Assembly: GCA_014529385.2 (NCBI GenBank)
Contig: CM043949.1
Location: 142,175,858 to 142,239,857 of the forward strand
Direction of reading: 5' to 3'
DNA: 64,000 nt
Source: Adiantum capillus-veneris
Taxonomy: Eukaryota > Streptophyta > Polypodiopsida > Polypodiales > Pteridaceae
The position numbers were made by a program, and so were the translations under genes. Below the pieces are notes generated by a model that saw only the letters and a list, made by a program, of their open reading frames with translations, was not told where the DNA came from and ran no database searches. Below, piece by piece: positions 1 through 11,613 of the stretch (within the stretch, counting starts at the first letter, position 1; every line of letters begins with the position of its first letter).

Positions 1-439
1 CCCAAACCTGTTTTGTAGATTTCACTGAATGAATGTGAGGAGTAATAGTGTGCTTCACAGACAACGCAATTAATGCATGAGCTTGCGCATCTTTTACATC
101 CCAACAAGATTGTTCTACCATAGGCAAAACAACTCTAACAGCAGCAATCCTTGCAGGAAGACCTGCAACATCCTCAACATTGCATACATCCTCAGAACCA
201 GGATGTACATCAATGCCCTGCACAATCTTCTAGACACCCTTTGACACAAGAACATGTTGCATTATGTAAGCCCACATAGGGTAATTGTGCCCATCCAATC
301 TGTCCTCAGCAGCAAACATCTTGAACACATCTGTGTTGTTGTCAGCCATGACCAATGCTTGCATCTGATGTGAAAATTGCCCAAAAAAAGGAGAAACAAG
401 GTGAAAACAACACGTGCTATGTAGCGCAAACCGTAGAAT
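1..439 (-). mobile_element. Ty1/copia fragment: gag N-terminus and leader
   Basis: Read on the minus strand, the stretch begins with an untranslated leader and then an ATG (complement at 347-349) opening MADNNTDVFKMF, the same gag start as in the two larger copia elements of this window. The frame runs through the YPMWAYIMQHVLVSKG motif to a TAG where a tryptophan is expected, and continues beyond it to the window edge. Similarity to the copia-1 leader (around 10397-10485) stops abruptly at about 439, so the fragment is broken there, and its 3' part lies outside the window. Family membership is seen directly by comparison with copia-1 and copia-3. Confidence 0.85.
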
Positions 440-713
440 ATTGTATCCAAATTCCCTATACCTATCATACATCAACCACCCTTCTTGCAAATGAAATCCC
501 ACAAACTCTATCGTCCACCACTCATTTGATTCTTCCACAAGATTTACATACACGCCTTGTGGATGCACATTACAAACTGTAGAATATTGTATCCAAATTC
601 CCTATACCTATCATACATCAACCACCCTTCTTGCAAATGAAATCCCACAAACTCTATCGCCCACCACTCATTTGATTCTTCCACAAGCTTTACATACACG
701 CCTTGTGGATGCA
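433..713. repeat. Tandem duplication, ~135-bp unit at 146-bp spacing
   Basis: A unit beginning GTAGAATATTGTATCC occurs at 433 and again at 579, almost identical for about 135 bp. The first unit starts exactly where similarity to the copia leader ends. On the minus strand both units read as an open frame containing EESNEWW and FVGFHLQEGW. I do not recognise this peptide. Confidence 0.9.
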
Positions 714-1406
714 AGTGATAATGTTCAACAGATTGCTCCATGATTTCCAAAGCAAACGTTCCATAGAAGGAACTTTGTTGCGGACAAACATGAGACAAAC
801 TTTAACCATATAGATATGCATCAATGCACTTAAAAACTCAGTAAATGTGATATAACGTGCATTACCCTTGACTGAAGTCGTCTACAATGGTCATGACAAT
901 CTCATGGGGTTTGAAAGGTGTTGCCCAAATATTTAGAACTGTAGAAATCATACCAAATCTAAAGAAGCAAGACGGCTTCTACCATAAACTTGAAGACAAC
1001 TGTTACAAAGAGGTTTAAACAATCTAAAAAATAACATAGAATCTGGTGAGCTTCTGAGTACATGTCTCAGCCTTGAAGCTCACTTTATCAAACATATAAT
1101 ACTTGAAGCCTCCTTTTTAATGACATGATTCCTTACTTTTCTCAAGCCACAAAGGTAGTACTTCATATTGTTTTGACACAAAGAACATCTAAACCAAGGC
1201 CTCAAATGTTCTAAGTAAACTCTACGCCTTTTTGTAATGTACACAAAGTAATGCAACTATAAAGCCAAACAAAAGAACGTGTTCATTACATTACTCTACC
1301 AACACAGTTCAATGCAACATACGCTTTAGGACATCACGATATTCAATAAAATGATCACACAAAAGCACATGCTTCAATTATTTATAGTAGCCAAGATTGA
1401 AGGCAC
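714..1406. other. Unassigned sequence, no gene seen
   Basis: There are only short open frames on both strands. On the minus strand the unit of the preceding duplication continues a little way (VEHYHLHPQG, upstream MTIVDDFSQG), which suggests an old coding remnant. I could not identify a family. Confidence 0.5.
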
Positions 1407-1765
1407 TTATATGGCAGGGTCATCAGAAGCTCGAGCCATCTTTTCCATACGTGCATTTGTTTAGTTCAAGAGGACTTTGAGTCTTGTCACCTCTTCTTCT
1501 AGAGCATGAACCTGCTCCTTAAGTACATCAATCTAGATCTAGCATTCCCTATTGGTCAAGTATGAGTTCTATACCAATTCAAACTATTGTTGCTCCATAC
1601 GTGCCAACATGTCAGACTGGTTCTCCTGAATGTGATTCATTATGTCGTTGAAATGCTATGTACATAAACACACCTCATTCCGAAGTCCTACAATTTGTTG
1701 GCCATTGGTTTGTTGAGTCACCTCGAAAATAGCCTCTAAGTGCCTTTCAAGTTCCAACTGCCTAT
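1407..1765 (-). pseudogene. Decayed coiled-coil ORF, possibly a plant transposase tail
   Basis: On the minus strand a single frame reads ELERHLEAIFEV, QQTNGQQIVGLRNEV, NDIMNHIQENQSDMLARMEQQ and VLKEQVHALEEEVTRLKVLLN, and ends at a TAA (1407-1409). At least six stops interrupt it, several where Gln would fit the heptad pattern (CAG or CAA changed to TAG or TAA). The repeating hydrophobic and charged pattern is a coiled coil. Tails of this kind occur in plant En/Spm-related (Ptta) transposase proteins, but that assignment is an inference from style only. No catalytic region is visible upstream. Confidence 0.35.
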
Positions 1766-2123
1766 ACTCACTACAATATGAACACTTCTCTTTGTTGCTT
1801 GAACATTGAAAATCCTTGGAGGAGTGGACTCAATTCCGTCGGATTTAGTCTCAACGATGACATTGTTAGTAGTATTTTCCGTAACTGTACCATTAAAGAT
1901 TACATCACAATGCATACAAAAGATAAATTGTGATTTAAATACCACAAAAGGAGAAGACCCTTATGTAGCATATGCTACAAACTTAGCATTTAATCATGCC
2001 AAAAGATGCATATGCTACACAAAGCCCGAGGTGCTCAAATCTAGTTAAAATATATGGAGATACTTTATAGTTCATCTCACATCTTAGCATCGTGTATGAG
2101 TTTCTCTCTTTCTTAGTGTGTAT

Positions 2124-3515
<1,392 letters not shown>

Positions 3516-6156
3516 CTAAAATGAGAAGAAAGGATGGAGCCTTAACATGGCATTGTTCAATATCTCTTTGTATACAATACTTGTTGTTAATGCATTTCTT
3601 TCACTTGCATCAATGTTCTCCAAGAGAATCTCCACTCCAGTAGTTGAACGTGCACATGAGAGCGCACATATAATTGTCCATGAGTGAAAACCGCGGTCAC
3701 CAGGTAAAGACCCACCAATGTAATGCTTTGGCCCTGTGACTTATTTACCGATATGCAAAAGGCCAATTTAACTAGAAACTATCTATGTCTAAGAAAAAAT
3801 GGCAAATACGTACCAGAGTGCATAAAACATATTCAAGGGATGACAAATCTGGTCCCAACATGCATATGGGTAACTTCTACCGAATTGAAATCCCTTGCAC
3901 ACCAAGTGTGTCCTGCTACATAGACCCCGGCTTGGATCAAGGTTTCACGGCTGAATTATAGGTGCATTCATCTTCAACTCCAAGCAATGTGCTGGGAATC
4001 CACCACCCAAGTTGAGACCATTTGAAAAATTTACAGAGTATAAATGTGTATGTTGCATGGAGTTTCCCATCACAAACTCAACACTAAAGTATGTCACAAC
4101 ATCACCTTTCATTGCGTATAAGGCCTTAGCATTGAGAATATCAACTTCAAATTTTTTGGGGGCAAAGATGATGCACTCTTGAAGTATTCAATATGACCCA
4201 CATCTCTGTCCATTTTTTAGTAGATGCAACCTAGCAATCCATATAATGAAGATGAAAGAAGCTCCATGTGATGGGGGGTCACTATTCTATCTTCACCATC
4301 AATTGTCAAAGCCCCATTCCTATATATAGAAACCATTGTTTATATAAGCAACATTTGCAACTTCGCCATCTCCCACATGCATGGTACACATCAATCTAAG
4401 AATCTTGACATATAGCCATAAGTGCAACCGACATAGCCTAGCATAAAAAATGTCAGTGTGCGTTCCCTATAACACCACTAGTAATATTTGTCTAAAATCT
4501 TCCCCAAGAAGTATCATCTTGCCATCAAATGGTTTTTTAAAGCACATGATTTCTTGCAAAGACTTGTCATTGCAAAGACCTATCCAAAGCCTCAAAGGTG
4601 TATCAATGCATCATGGGAGCCCCATTCCACACAATGAGCTTACATAGTCTAAGGAATTTAGCAAGCTGACCTTTAACATGGATATTGCATATACTACAAT
4701 TGTTTAACTTCACGGGTATCTTGAATCTAGAATGTGCGGTGTGTCCATTTCACAATAGCAATGTTCCAATCTGAGAAGATGCTATCTACAATGCAACAAC
4801 TACTTGACCATGCAATCATGACAACAAACAATTGTACAATTACGTTTTCCCATTCTTGCACTGTTCTTGCATGCCTATCTAGGGAAAAAAATAGCCCCAC
4901 CATCAATAGTCAACGCATGCTAAACTGTCTCAAAAGAAATCATTTGACCTTCATTCAAAGTCTTCTCCATTGCATGTGATGTGGATAGCTCTTCCATGGC
5001 ATCAAGGCATTGCTCGTGGAAAAGAAAACTATTTTCATGAGGCGGTAGAAATTGCTCATCATGCATTGGAGTTCTAGGATATTTGGATAAATTTTGTTTG
5101 GATGTACTTAGAATTTTCTACAAATATTTCAATCCATACCCTTCAAAAACCTATGCACATTCATCCAAGGACTCATATCTCAACTCCAACCTATGTTAAT
5201 AGTCCTCAGATAAAAATTGGCAAAACCTCTCCCATAAGTGATTTGGGGAGGAGGGTTCACAAAACAATAGGCTTGTCACAAATAAATGCCTCAGCTGCAA
5301 TCTTGTATGTGTACTGCAAGCTTGCTCCATGCATGTAGACCATTCCCCATCATCCTCCAAGATACCCCTTGCAATGCATGCTGCCTTGAAGGTGGGGAAT
5401 AATACACCATTCAAAGAGCACAAATTGCTCATCATGCATTGGAATTCTAGGATATTTGGATAAACTTTGTTTGGATGTACTGAGAATTTTCTACAAATAT
5501 TTCAATGCATACCCTTCAAAAATCTATGCACATTCATCCAAGGACTCATATAAACTCCAACCTATGTTAATAGTCCTCAGATAAAAATTGGCAAAACCTC
5601 TCCCATAAGTGATTTGGGGAGGAGGGTTCACAAAACAATAGGCTTGTCACAAATAAATGCCTCAACTGCAATCTTGTATGTGTACTGCAAGCTTCCTCCA
5701 TGCATGTAGACCATTCCCCATCATCCTCCAAGATACCCCTTGCAATGCATGCTGCCTTGAAGGTGGGGAATAATACACCATTCAAAGAGCACAAATCCTC
5801 GAATGATCTACATCCTTTACAAACAGTTAGAAGTAGGAAAACATAATAATGTTCACTCACAAAGGGTTGGACAGAATACATCTACCAATAGTATCTCCAC
5901 AAAATCTCCTAGTCCATTTTTGGGAACTCGAATTCCACACCCACTTTGGGGGAAGATCAATGTACAACATATCATTTGCATTAGGATTCTTCGGGTTGTA
6001 GGTGAGTCATTCTATTAGGGTGGACATCATTAAGATTGTCATTATCTCAAAAGGTCACTATTTGACTAGTCAAAACATGCACGCTCAATCTTTGGACAAC
6101 TGGTGCATCACTGTGCAAAAGAAAATCAAAATTATCTAGAAAGCCTCAAATGCAGA
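3516..6156 (-). pseudogene. Helitron (PIF1-like) helicase, decayed, C-terminal two thirds
   Basis: This is the helicase part of a rolling-circle Helitron RepHel protein. Reading the minus strand from high to low coordinates, the family landmarks appear in order: VVQRLSVHV and DNDNLND (about 6120-6010), DMLYIDLPQ, KWVWN and GDTIGR (about 5990-5885), NGVLFPTFKAACIARGILEDDGEW and LRHLFVTSLLFCEPSSP (5800-5570), TAHSRFKIP and LIVWNGAPM (Walker B region, about 4725-4620), KPFDGKMILLGEDFRQIL (about 4535-4480), LGGGFPAHCLELKMNAPI, RGLC, LVCKGFQFGRSYPYACWDQ (about 4010-3845), VNKSQGQSI, AVFTHGQLYV and the tail VYKEILNNA to a TAG (3516-3518). Frameshifts and stops are frequent. Walker A is unrecognisable except for NGKT, and Walker B reads NG instead of DE, so it is dead. 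The missing upstream part resumes beyond copia-1. Confidence 0.88.
5051..5795 (-). repeat. 373-bp tandem duplication inside the helicase
   Basis: The block starting ATTGCTCATCATGCATTGG at 5051 recurs at 5424, nearly identical over its whole length. Each copy encodes, on the minus strand, the helicase segment from SLNGVLFPTFKAAC to FCQFLSEDY, so that domain segment is present twice in tandem. Confidence 0.93.
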
Positions 6157-6383
6157 TGTTGGAATTAGGGTTGCAGAGAAACACACACAGCTTGGAGAAG
6201 ACGAAGGAAGCTCAAGGCACACAATAGAGAGTGTGTTACTTAGTTTGCAATGGGAAGATAGATAGCCCTAGAGTGATGGGCGTATATACAATGCACGGGA
6301 GAAAAAACCTCCTAAAGAGGGAAAAAATGCCCCGGAAGTCCTAGTGTGTTCACACACATCACTACCACATGTATATGGAAAAA
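6157..6383 (-). repeat. Copia-1 3' LTR
   Basis: It matches the LTR at 10763-10988 over its length. The inner end is degraded: the expected GGTAACA reads GGAAAAAAAA, so the boundary is uncertain by about five bases. Confidence 0.9.
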
Positions 6384-6396
6384 AAATCCCCCTTGG
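6384..6396 (-). other. Copia-1 polypurine tract
   Basis: Minus-strand CCAAGGGGGATTT-type purine tract directly inside the 3' LTR, the plus-strand primer for reverse transcription. The same tract precedes the copia-3 3' LTR. Confidence 0.8.
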
Positions 6397-6458
6397 AGTG
6401 ATGCAGTGATGAGAGCTGGCACATGAGTAAAGGGAAGTGCCATGCCCTAAGGACATGA

Positions 6459-7097
6459 TCAGTCCACAAAGGGGAGTAAGCCCAAAGCTTTGCAGAAAGC
6501 TTCGAGCTTCTCACGAGACAATGCCTTTGTGAAAAGATCTGCAAGGTTGTCCTGTGTTGGCACATAAGCCAAGCTGATCTCTCCTGCTGAGAGCCTCTCC
6601 CTGACATAGTGGTAAGGCACCTCAATGTGCTTTATGCGAGCATGAAAAACTAGGTTCCTCGCAATTGCCAACGCGCTCTGACTGTCAGTGTAGATAATGT
6701 TGGCAATGTCCTGTCCAACACCCAAATCAGCCATAAGGCGTCTGAGCCATACACACTCAACTATAGCTGTGAAGACTACCCTGTACTCAGCCTCACAACT
6801 CGAAGTGGCTACAGTAGGTTGCTTCTTGCTCAACCATGACATACATGAGCTGCCAAGCATGAAACAAAAACCACTTGTGGACACTCGCGTGTCAAAACAA
6901 GCAGCCCAATCTGAGTCCGAAAAAGCATGTAAGTCTGGCGGCAATGATCCCCCCTTGGGATAAAACAAGCCAAGATGTAAAGTGCCACTAAGGTAGCGGA
7001 AAATCCTCTTGACAGCCTGCCAATGCTTAGACCTTGGGCTATGCATAAATCTGCTGACCTGTGGACTGCAAACTAAATATCTGGCCTCGTGTTGCAT
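6459..7097 (-). pseudogene. Copia-1 RNase H domain (C-terminal end of polyprotein)
   Basis: This is the C-terminal RNase H of the copia polyprotein, which degrades the RNA strand during reverse transcription. A 212-codon open stretch contains HWQAVKRIFRYLSGT, the first acidic residue in FSDSDWAAC, SWLSKKQPTVATSSCEAEY with the catalytic Glu, YTDSQSALAIARN with the third acidic residue, and H.RIKHIEV.YHYVRE. It ends LGLLPFVD at a stop (6459-6461) 62 bases before the polypurine tract. This is the best preserved domain of the element. Upstream stops and a deletion separate it from the RT. Confidence 0.93.
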
Positions 7098-8204
7098 ACA
7101 TAAATGAGGCAGCCAATAGTAGTTTGGTAAAGAGTGACGTTAGCAGGATCGCCAGCATCATGTAGACTCAACTTCAAACCTGTGTCCATGCGAGTGGCAA
7201 TAGGTTTGCAATCTTCAAGTCCAAACTTACATAGCAATGTCTCTATGTAACTTTTCTGACACAAGGCAATACCACCATCACACTGCTTAAACTATATGCC
7301 CAAATAATGATGCAACAAACCCAAATCTTTTATCTTGAAAGTGGCATTCAAATTAGCCTTACAATGTGCTTTCCGTTGGACTGTTACGAAAGCCTTGTTT
7401 GACCAAATGAGTGTCAGCTTTCTCATACTAAGCACGAGGAGATTGCTTCAACCCATAAAAAGCCTTGTTACATTTGCACACTTTGTCCTCTTGTCCTTTC
7501 TTGAAAAAACCGCGAGGCTGCGTTACATAAACTTCCTCAAATATGTTACCATTCAAGAAAGCAGTAACAATGTCTGATTGATGTACATCCCAACCAAAAT
7601 GAGCTGCCAATGCACATAGAAAATGCACAGTAGTCATACGACAAGTGGGAGCAAAGGTCTCTTCATAATCTATGCCTTTTTGCTGTGCATAACCCTTTGC
7701 AACAAGTCGAGCCTTATGGCGATCGATCTCACCATCCGGCTTGCGTTTCAACTTGTAAACCCACTTCGTACCAATGGCCTTTTTGCCAAGAGGCAAATCA
7801 CATAAAGTCCATGTGTCATTTTCTATAAGTGCATCATATTCTGATTGCATGGCAGCCATCCAATTTTTTGAAGTCTGTGCTTCATCAAAAGATAGAGGTT
7901 CCTCAACATCATGTAAGCTAGACACAGCCAAAGCATAACAATTTGATGCATAAGATGCATGGTGAGAGCCTGAACGAATACGACTAGAGAAAGGTGCATC
8001 CAATTTACTGTCACAGAAAGTGTGCACCAGCCATTTTGTCATAACTTTAGCCTGCTCATTTTCAGACCTTTCCTCATCAACTACATCATGTACATTAGCA
8101 TCAGTAATAGGCTGATCTGTAACATTTTCAGAAACCCCCATAGGCTGTACATTTGCCTCATTGGAACTTACATTCGTATTTCCACCACTGAAAAGAGGCA
8201 ACAA
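7073..8204 (-). pseudogene. Copia-1 reverse transcriptase, YVDD region deleted
   Basis: The reverse transcriptase of the copia polyprotein. Minus-strand motifs are NWMAAMQSEYDALIENDTW, GTKWVYKLKRKPDG, RHKARLVAKGYAQQKGIDYEETFAP, DIVTAFLNG and YGLKQSPRAWYEK (to about 7419). Compared with copia-3, about 95 bp between GAAAGCACATTGTA and AGGCTAATTTG (near 7367) are missing. That segment in copia-3 encodes YVDDLLIIG, so the catalytic motif is gone and the frame shifts. The thumb region continues to 7073 with further stops. The enzyme cannot be functional. Confidence 0.93.
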
Positions 8205-8283
8205 AGTGTCATAATGTCATGTGAGCTTACATTACTGTCTCGAGTACATGACAGCAAGGGCTGAACAGAATCTTCCACAAACA

Positions 8284-9285
8284 CTACATCCCGTGAAACC
8301 AGAATACGTTTTGTTTGCGGATGATACAACCTGTAACTTTTTCTTTCAGCACTATAACCAACAAAAATACATTTGAAATCCTTATCATCCAATTTTCTGC
8401 GCTGTGTTTGTGGCACCAAAGCATATGCCAAATAGCCAAAACACGCATGTGCTCAATAGAAGGCTTTTTATCATGCCATGCTTCATATGGAGTAATAGAC
8501 TGCAAAGCTTTCGTAGGACACCTGTTTAGTACATAAGTGGCACACATGATGGCCTCAAGCCAAAAAGAATTCCGCAAAGCTTGACTTTTGACCATACATA
8601 GTGCCATTTCCGTAAGTGACCTGTTTTTCCTCTTAGCAACACCATTTTGCTGAGGTGTATAAGGCATTGTACATTGGTGTTTTATCCCACGACTAGCCAG
8701 AAATGCATTGAATTCATGAGACATATACTCCCCCCCTCGATTGGAACGGAGGGTGCCCATAGTACATTTCGAGACATTTTTAGCCATAGCCAGAAATTTT
8801 TTGAAGCACATAAAAACTTCGGACTTCTCTTTAAGCGGATATACCCATGTATGCCCGGAGTAATCATCAATGAAAGTCACGAAGTAAAGGTAATTGCCCA
8901 AGGACGGAGTTTGCATGGGCCCACAAACATCACTATGCACAAGCTGCAACCTGCATGTGGCCCGAACTGAAGCACCCTTTGGAAACTTAGAACGTTGCAT
9001 CTTACCCAAAATACAGCCTTCACGAACATGTTTGACAGGTGCTTCAAGAGGCGGCAAAGAAGCAACCATATCAAATTTCTGCAAATGCAGCAAACTGGCA
9101 AAATTCAGATGACCAAAACGTGCATGCCAAAGTTTTGCATCTGAAATAGCCCTTGAATCTGCAATTGCATTTGAAAAATTTTGTCCACACTTGTCATACA
9201 AAGTGAGCTTATACAGCCCACGACACAAAAGCCAGGATGCAACAATTTCATCACCAAAAATGAGATCATGAACTGTCATCCACAA
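8284..9285 (-). pseudogene. Copia-1 integrase
   Basis: The integrase inserts the cDNA into the genome. A 333-codon open stretch starts with the zinc-binding HHCC region (LWHARFGHLN...CILGKMQRSKFPKG), followed by the DDE core: HSDVCGPM (first Asp), TLRSNRGGEYMSHEF and QQNGVAKRKNRSL. The second catalytic residue is Asn where copia-3 has Asp. The expected third catalytic Glu in the NGVAERKN motif is Lys, and copia-3 has Lys there too. The frame then runs to AYVLNRCPTKAL. A frameshift lies near 8400. Confidence 0.92.
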
Positions 9286-10396
9286 ATTTTACTACAAGTC
9301 CAAGTCTAGCAAGTGCAGATATAGACAAAAGATTGTTCTTGATCCCAGGTACATAAAGTGCATCAACAAGTGTGAAAGAACTGCCATTGCAGCAGTAAGC
9401 ACAATCTTTCCAACTCCCTGAACCGGATAAGAGGCATTGTTGGCACAAGTGACTGAATTCCCATGAGGGACAGACTCGAGAGAGGTGAACAATTCACGAT
9501 GTGAGGTAATGTGCTTTGTAGCACCACTATCAAAATACCACACATATGAATCTGCAGCAACTGACAAGCATGCATCATGGACAACAGGATTGTAAGTGCA
9601 CTCTGTACTAAAGGCCCATTCTGCATCAACATCAGCTACACAGTCTCCTTTCACAAAAGACTCAACAATGGTTGCATTTGTAGTGGAACTAGCATTTGCA
9701 GTGGAACCACCCTCTTTCTTCTTAGCCTCTTTTGCCTTCAACTTAGGACACTGTTTGATCAAGTGATCATTAGCTTTACAATAATGACAACGCATCTTCT
9801 TTTTGTCCTTATCACCAGAATTACCAGACGAAGTGATGCTAGCAGAAACATTAGGAACAAAAGTTTTGCCACTCGTAGCAGAACCATAAGAAGTGGCTGC
9901 ATTGCTGTTACCACCCTTTCTTTGAGAAGCAATAAAAGCCTGTTCAACTGCATGCTGCCTAGTCCTGTTTTTTCTGGAAAGTGACTCTTGCAACAACAAT
10001 GTGCATAATGCGTCAAACTTGACAACTTCAGGATTTCCTTGGGTCATCAGTCTCCAAGTACTAGCAAAAGTATGAACGGATGTAAGGAACAATGGTGCGT
10101 TACACAAACAACGCAATCAATGCATGAGCCTGCGCATCCTTTACATCACAACGAGCTTGTTCTGCCGTAGGCAAAACAACTCTAAGAGCAACAATCCTTG
10201 CAGCAAGACCTACAACATCCTCAACATCGCATGCATCCTTAGAACTAGGACGTACATCAATGCCCTGCACAATATTCTAGACGCCCTTTGACACAAGAAC
10301 ATGTTGCATCATGTAAGCCCACATAGGGTAATTGTCCCCATCCAACTTGTCCTTAGCAGTAAACATCTTGAAGACATCTATGTTGTTGTCAGCCAT
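9266..10396 (-). pseudogene. Copia-1 gag and protease
   Basis: Gag forms the virus-like particle and the aspartic protease cleaves the polyprotein. The start is the ATG at 10394-10396 (MADNNIDVFKMF), shared with the other copies. A TAG (10277-10279) follows VSKGV where Trp is expected, and the gag continues in frame. The zinc knuckle CHYCKANDHLIKQC lies at about 9789-9748, followed by a Lys-rich stretch. The protease motif WYFDSGATKHIT lies at about 9540-9505. A frameshift near 9390 moves the tail (SFTLVDALYVPGIKNNLLSIS) into another frame (9266-9448). Confidence 0.92.
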
Positions 10397-10748
10397 GGTA
10401 AATGTTGCACCTGATGTAAAAACTACCCGAAAATAGGAGAAACGGAGCGGAAACAACACATGCTATATAGCACAAACCGTAGAAGACTGTAAGGCACTTG
10501 TTATGCAGAAAACAACACTGACAGACATTTTGCACAAAATGACAAAATTGCTTGTGCAAACCTGTCTGTAGTGGAAATGGAGGCCGAAATGAGCCCGAAT
10601 AAAAAAAACTAAGCAGACAAAGCTCTTTGAGTCCTCCCAAAATATTTGTCGACCTGCGAACGCTTGCCAAACCTCACTGTAATTGGAGAAAGTGAGCAGG
10701 CGTGTGCTTGAGCAGCTGCTGAAGACTAAGCCCGGGAGGACGTAACCT

Positions 10749-10760
10749 GCTCTGATACCA
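10749..10760 (-). other. Copia-1 primer-binding site (tRNA-iMet)
   Basis: Minus-strand TGGTATCAGAGC, complementary to the 3' end of plant initiator tRNA-Met, two bases inside the 5' LTR. It is intact. Confidence 0.95.
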
Positions 10761-10762
10761 TT

Positions 10763-10988
10763 TGTTGGAATTAGGGTTGCAGAGAAACGCACACAGCTTG
10801 GAGAAGACGAAGGAAGCTCAAGGCACACAATAGAGAGTGTGTTACTTAGTGTGCAATGGAAAAATAGATAGCCCTAGAGTGATGGGCGTATATACAATGC
10901 ACGGGGGAAAAAACCTCCTAAAGAGGGAAAACTTCCCCGGTGGTCCTACTGTGTTCACACACATCACTACCACATGTATATGGTAACA
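10763..10988 (-). repeat. Copia-1 5' LTR
   Basis: A 226-bp LTR, reading TGTTACCATATACATGTGG to CCCTAATTCCAACA on the minus strand, with TG...CA ends and the family-typical ATGTGGTAGTGATGTGTGTG block. Confidence 0.95.
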
Positions 10989-11036
10989 GTAGATACATAG
11001 CGGCCATCCACATACATATATGCTTATGCTTTCAAA
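10989..11036 (-). pseudogene. Helitron helicase, segment upstream of the copia-1 insertion
   Basis: The minus strand reads AYMYVDGRYVS directly up to the copia-1 target site. On the other side of copia-1 the frame resumes with AFEAF and then the landmarks of the 3516-6156 segment, matching the family motif DGRYVSASEAC. Beyond about 11036 helicase similarity is lost, so the N-terminal Rep part is absent or unrecognisable. Confidence 0.8.
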
Positions 11037-11345
11037 AACTCAAAAGAAAAATGCATTGGAGCACACAAAGCATGGTAAAAAACGATGATCGAAGCTTTTA
11101 AATTAAAGAATGATGCATTTTTAAAAATTGCTGCATCCTTTAGAAAACAATGTTTTCATTTTTTCACCAAAGCACGTTATGCATTGCTTTTATGCACGTG
11201 ACCACAAAGTCACCACCGAGGACATGGGGGAGGTGCGACAAGTTTCATCCATGAGCATGCCCTATGTTTTTGAGAACTCAAAAAACAATGCATTGGAGAA
11301 CACAAAGCATGGTAAAAAACGACAATCAAAGTTTTCTTTCTTTTT
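11037..11345. repeat. Two imperfect repeats at 238-bp spacing
   Basis: The block ATGCATTGGAGCACACAAAG continuing through CATGGTAAAAAACGA occurs at 11051 and at 11289, with similar sequence before each copy. No coding potential is recognised. Confidence 0.75.
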
Positions 11346-11613
11346 TACAATAAACAATGCAACATTTAGAGCACACCGACGAGCATGGACGAAATTGGCA
11401 AGCAACATTTTTTTTGCAATAAGTAGGAAATTGAAGTGTTCAGTGCAGTGTGGTTCACGTAGCTTACCTAGTGAATCCCGTCACGTAAAGTGCACTTGCC
11501 CTTGCTCTCATATGCGATTCCCAATCTCGGCCTATTTGTGCTATCGAATGCTCCCGCTTGTCTATTTGTCCACACTTTTGCTCCACACCACCATCGAGTT
11601 ATTGAGTCACCTC

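Larger units (their letters stand above)
6157..10988 (-). mobile_element. Copia-1: Ty1/copia retrotransposon with both LTRs
   Basis: A 4.8-kb element on the minus strand with two ~226-bp LTRs (TGTTACC...CCAACA), an initiator-Met primer-binding site, a polypurine tract and gag, protease, integrase, RT and RNase H in the copia order. Five-base flanks are GCAGA (6152-6156) and GTAGA (10989-10993), a target duplication with one C/T difference. The host sequence on the two sides joins in frame as Helitron helicase. The polyprotein is broken by stops, a frameshift and a ~95-bp deletion, so it is non-autonomous. Confidence 0.95.

Noticed and set aside
433-798. B3-type DNA-binding domain
   Set aside because: The EWWAIEFVGFHLQEGW peptide has a passing resemblance only. 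The conserved B3 pattern is not complete, and the sequence is a duplicated remnant.
9577-9984. 135-codon plus-strand ORF
   Set aside because: It is antisense to the copia-1 gag/protease region, which carries clear motifs on the other strand. The same holds for plus-strand frames at 8647-8970 and 44852-45259.
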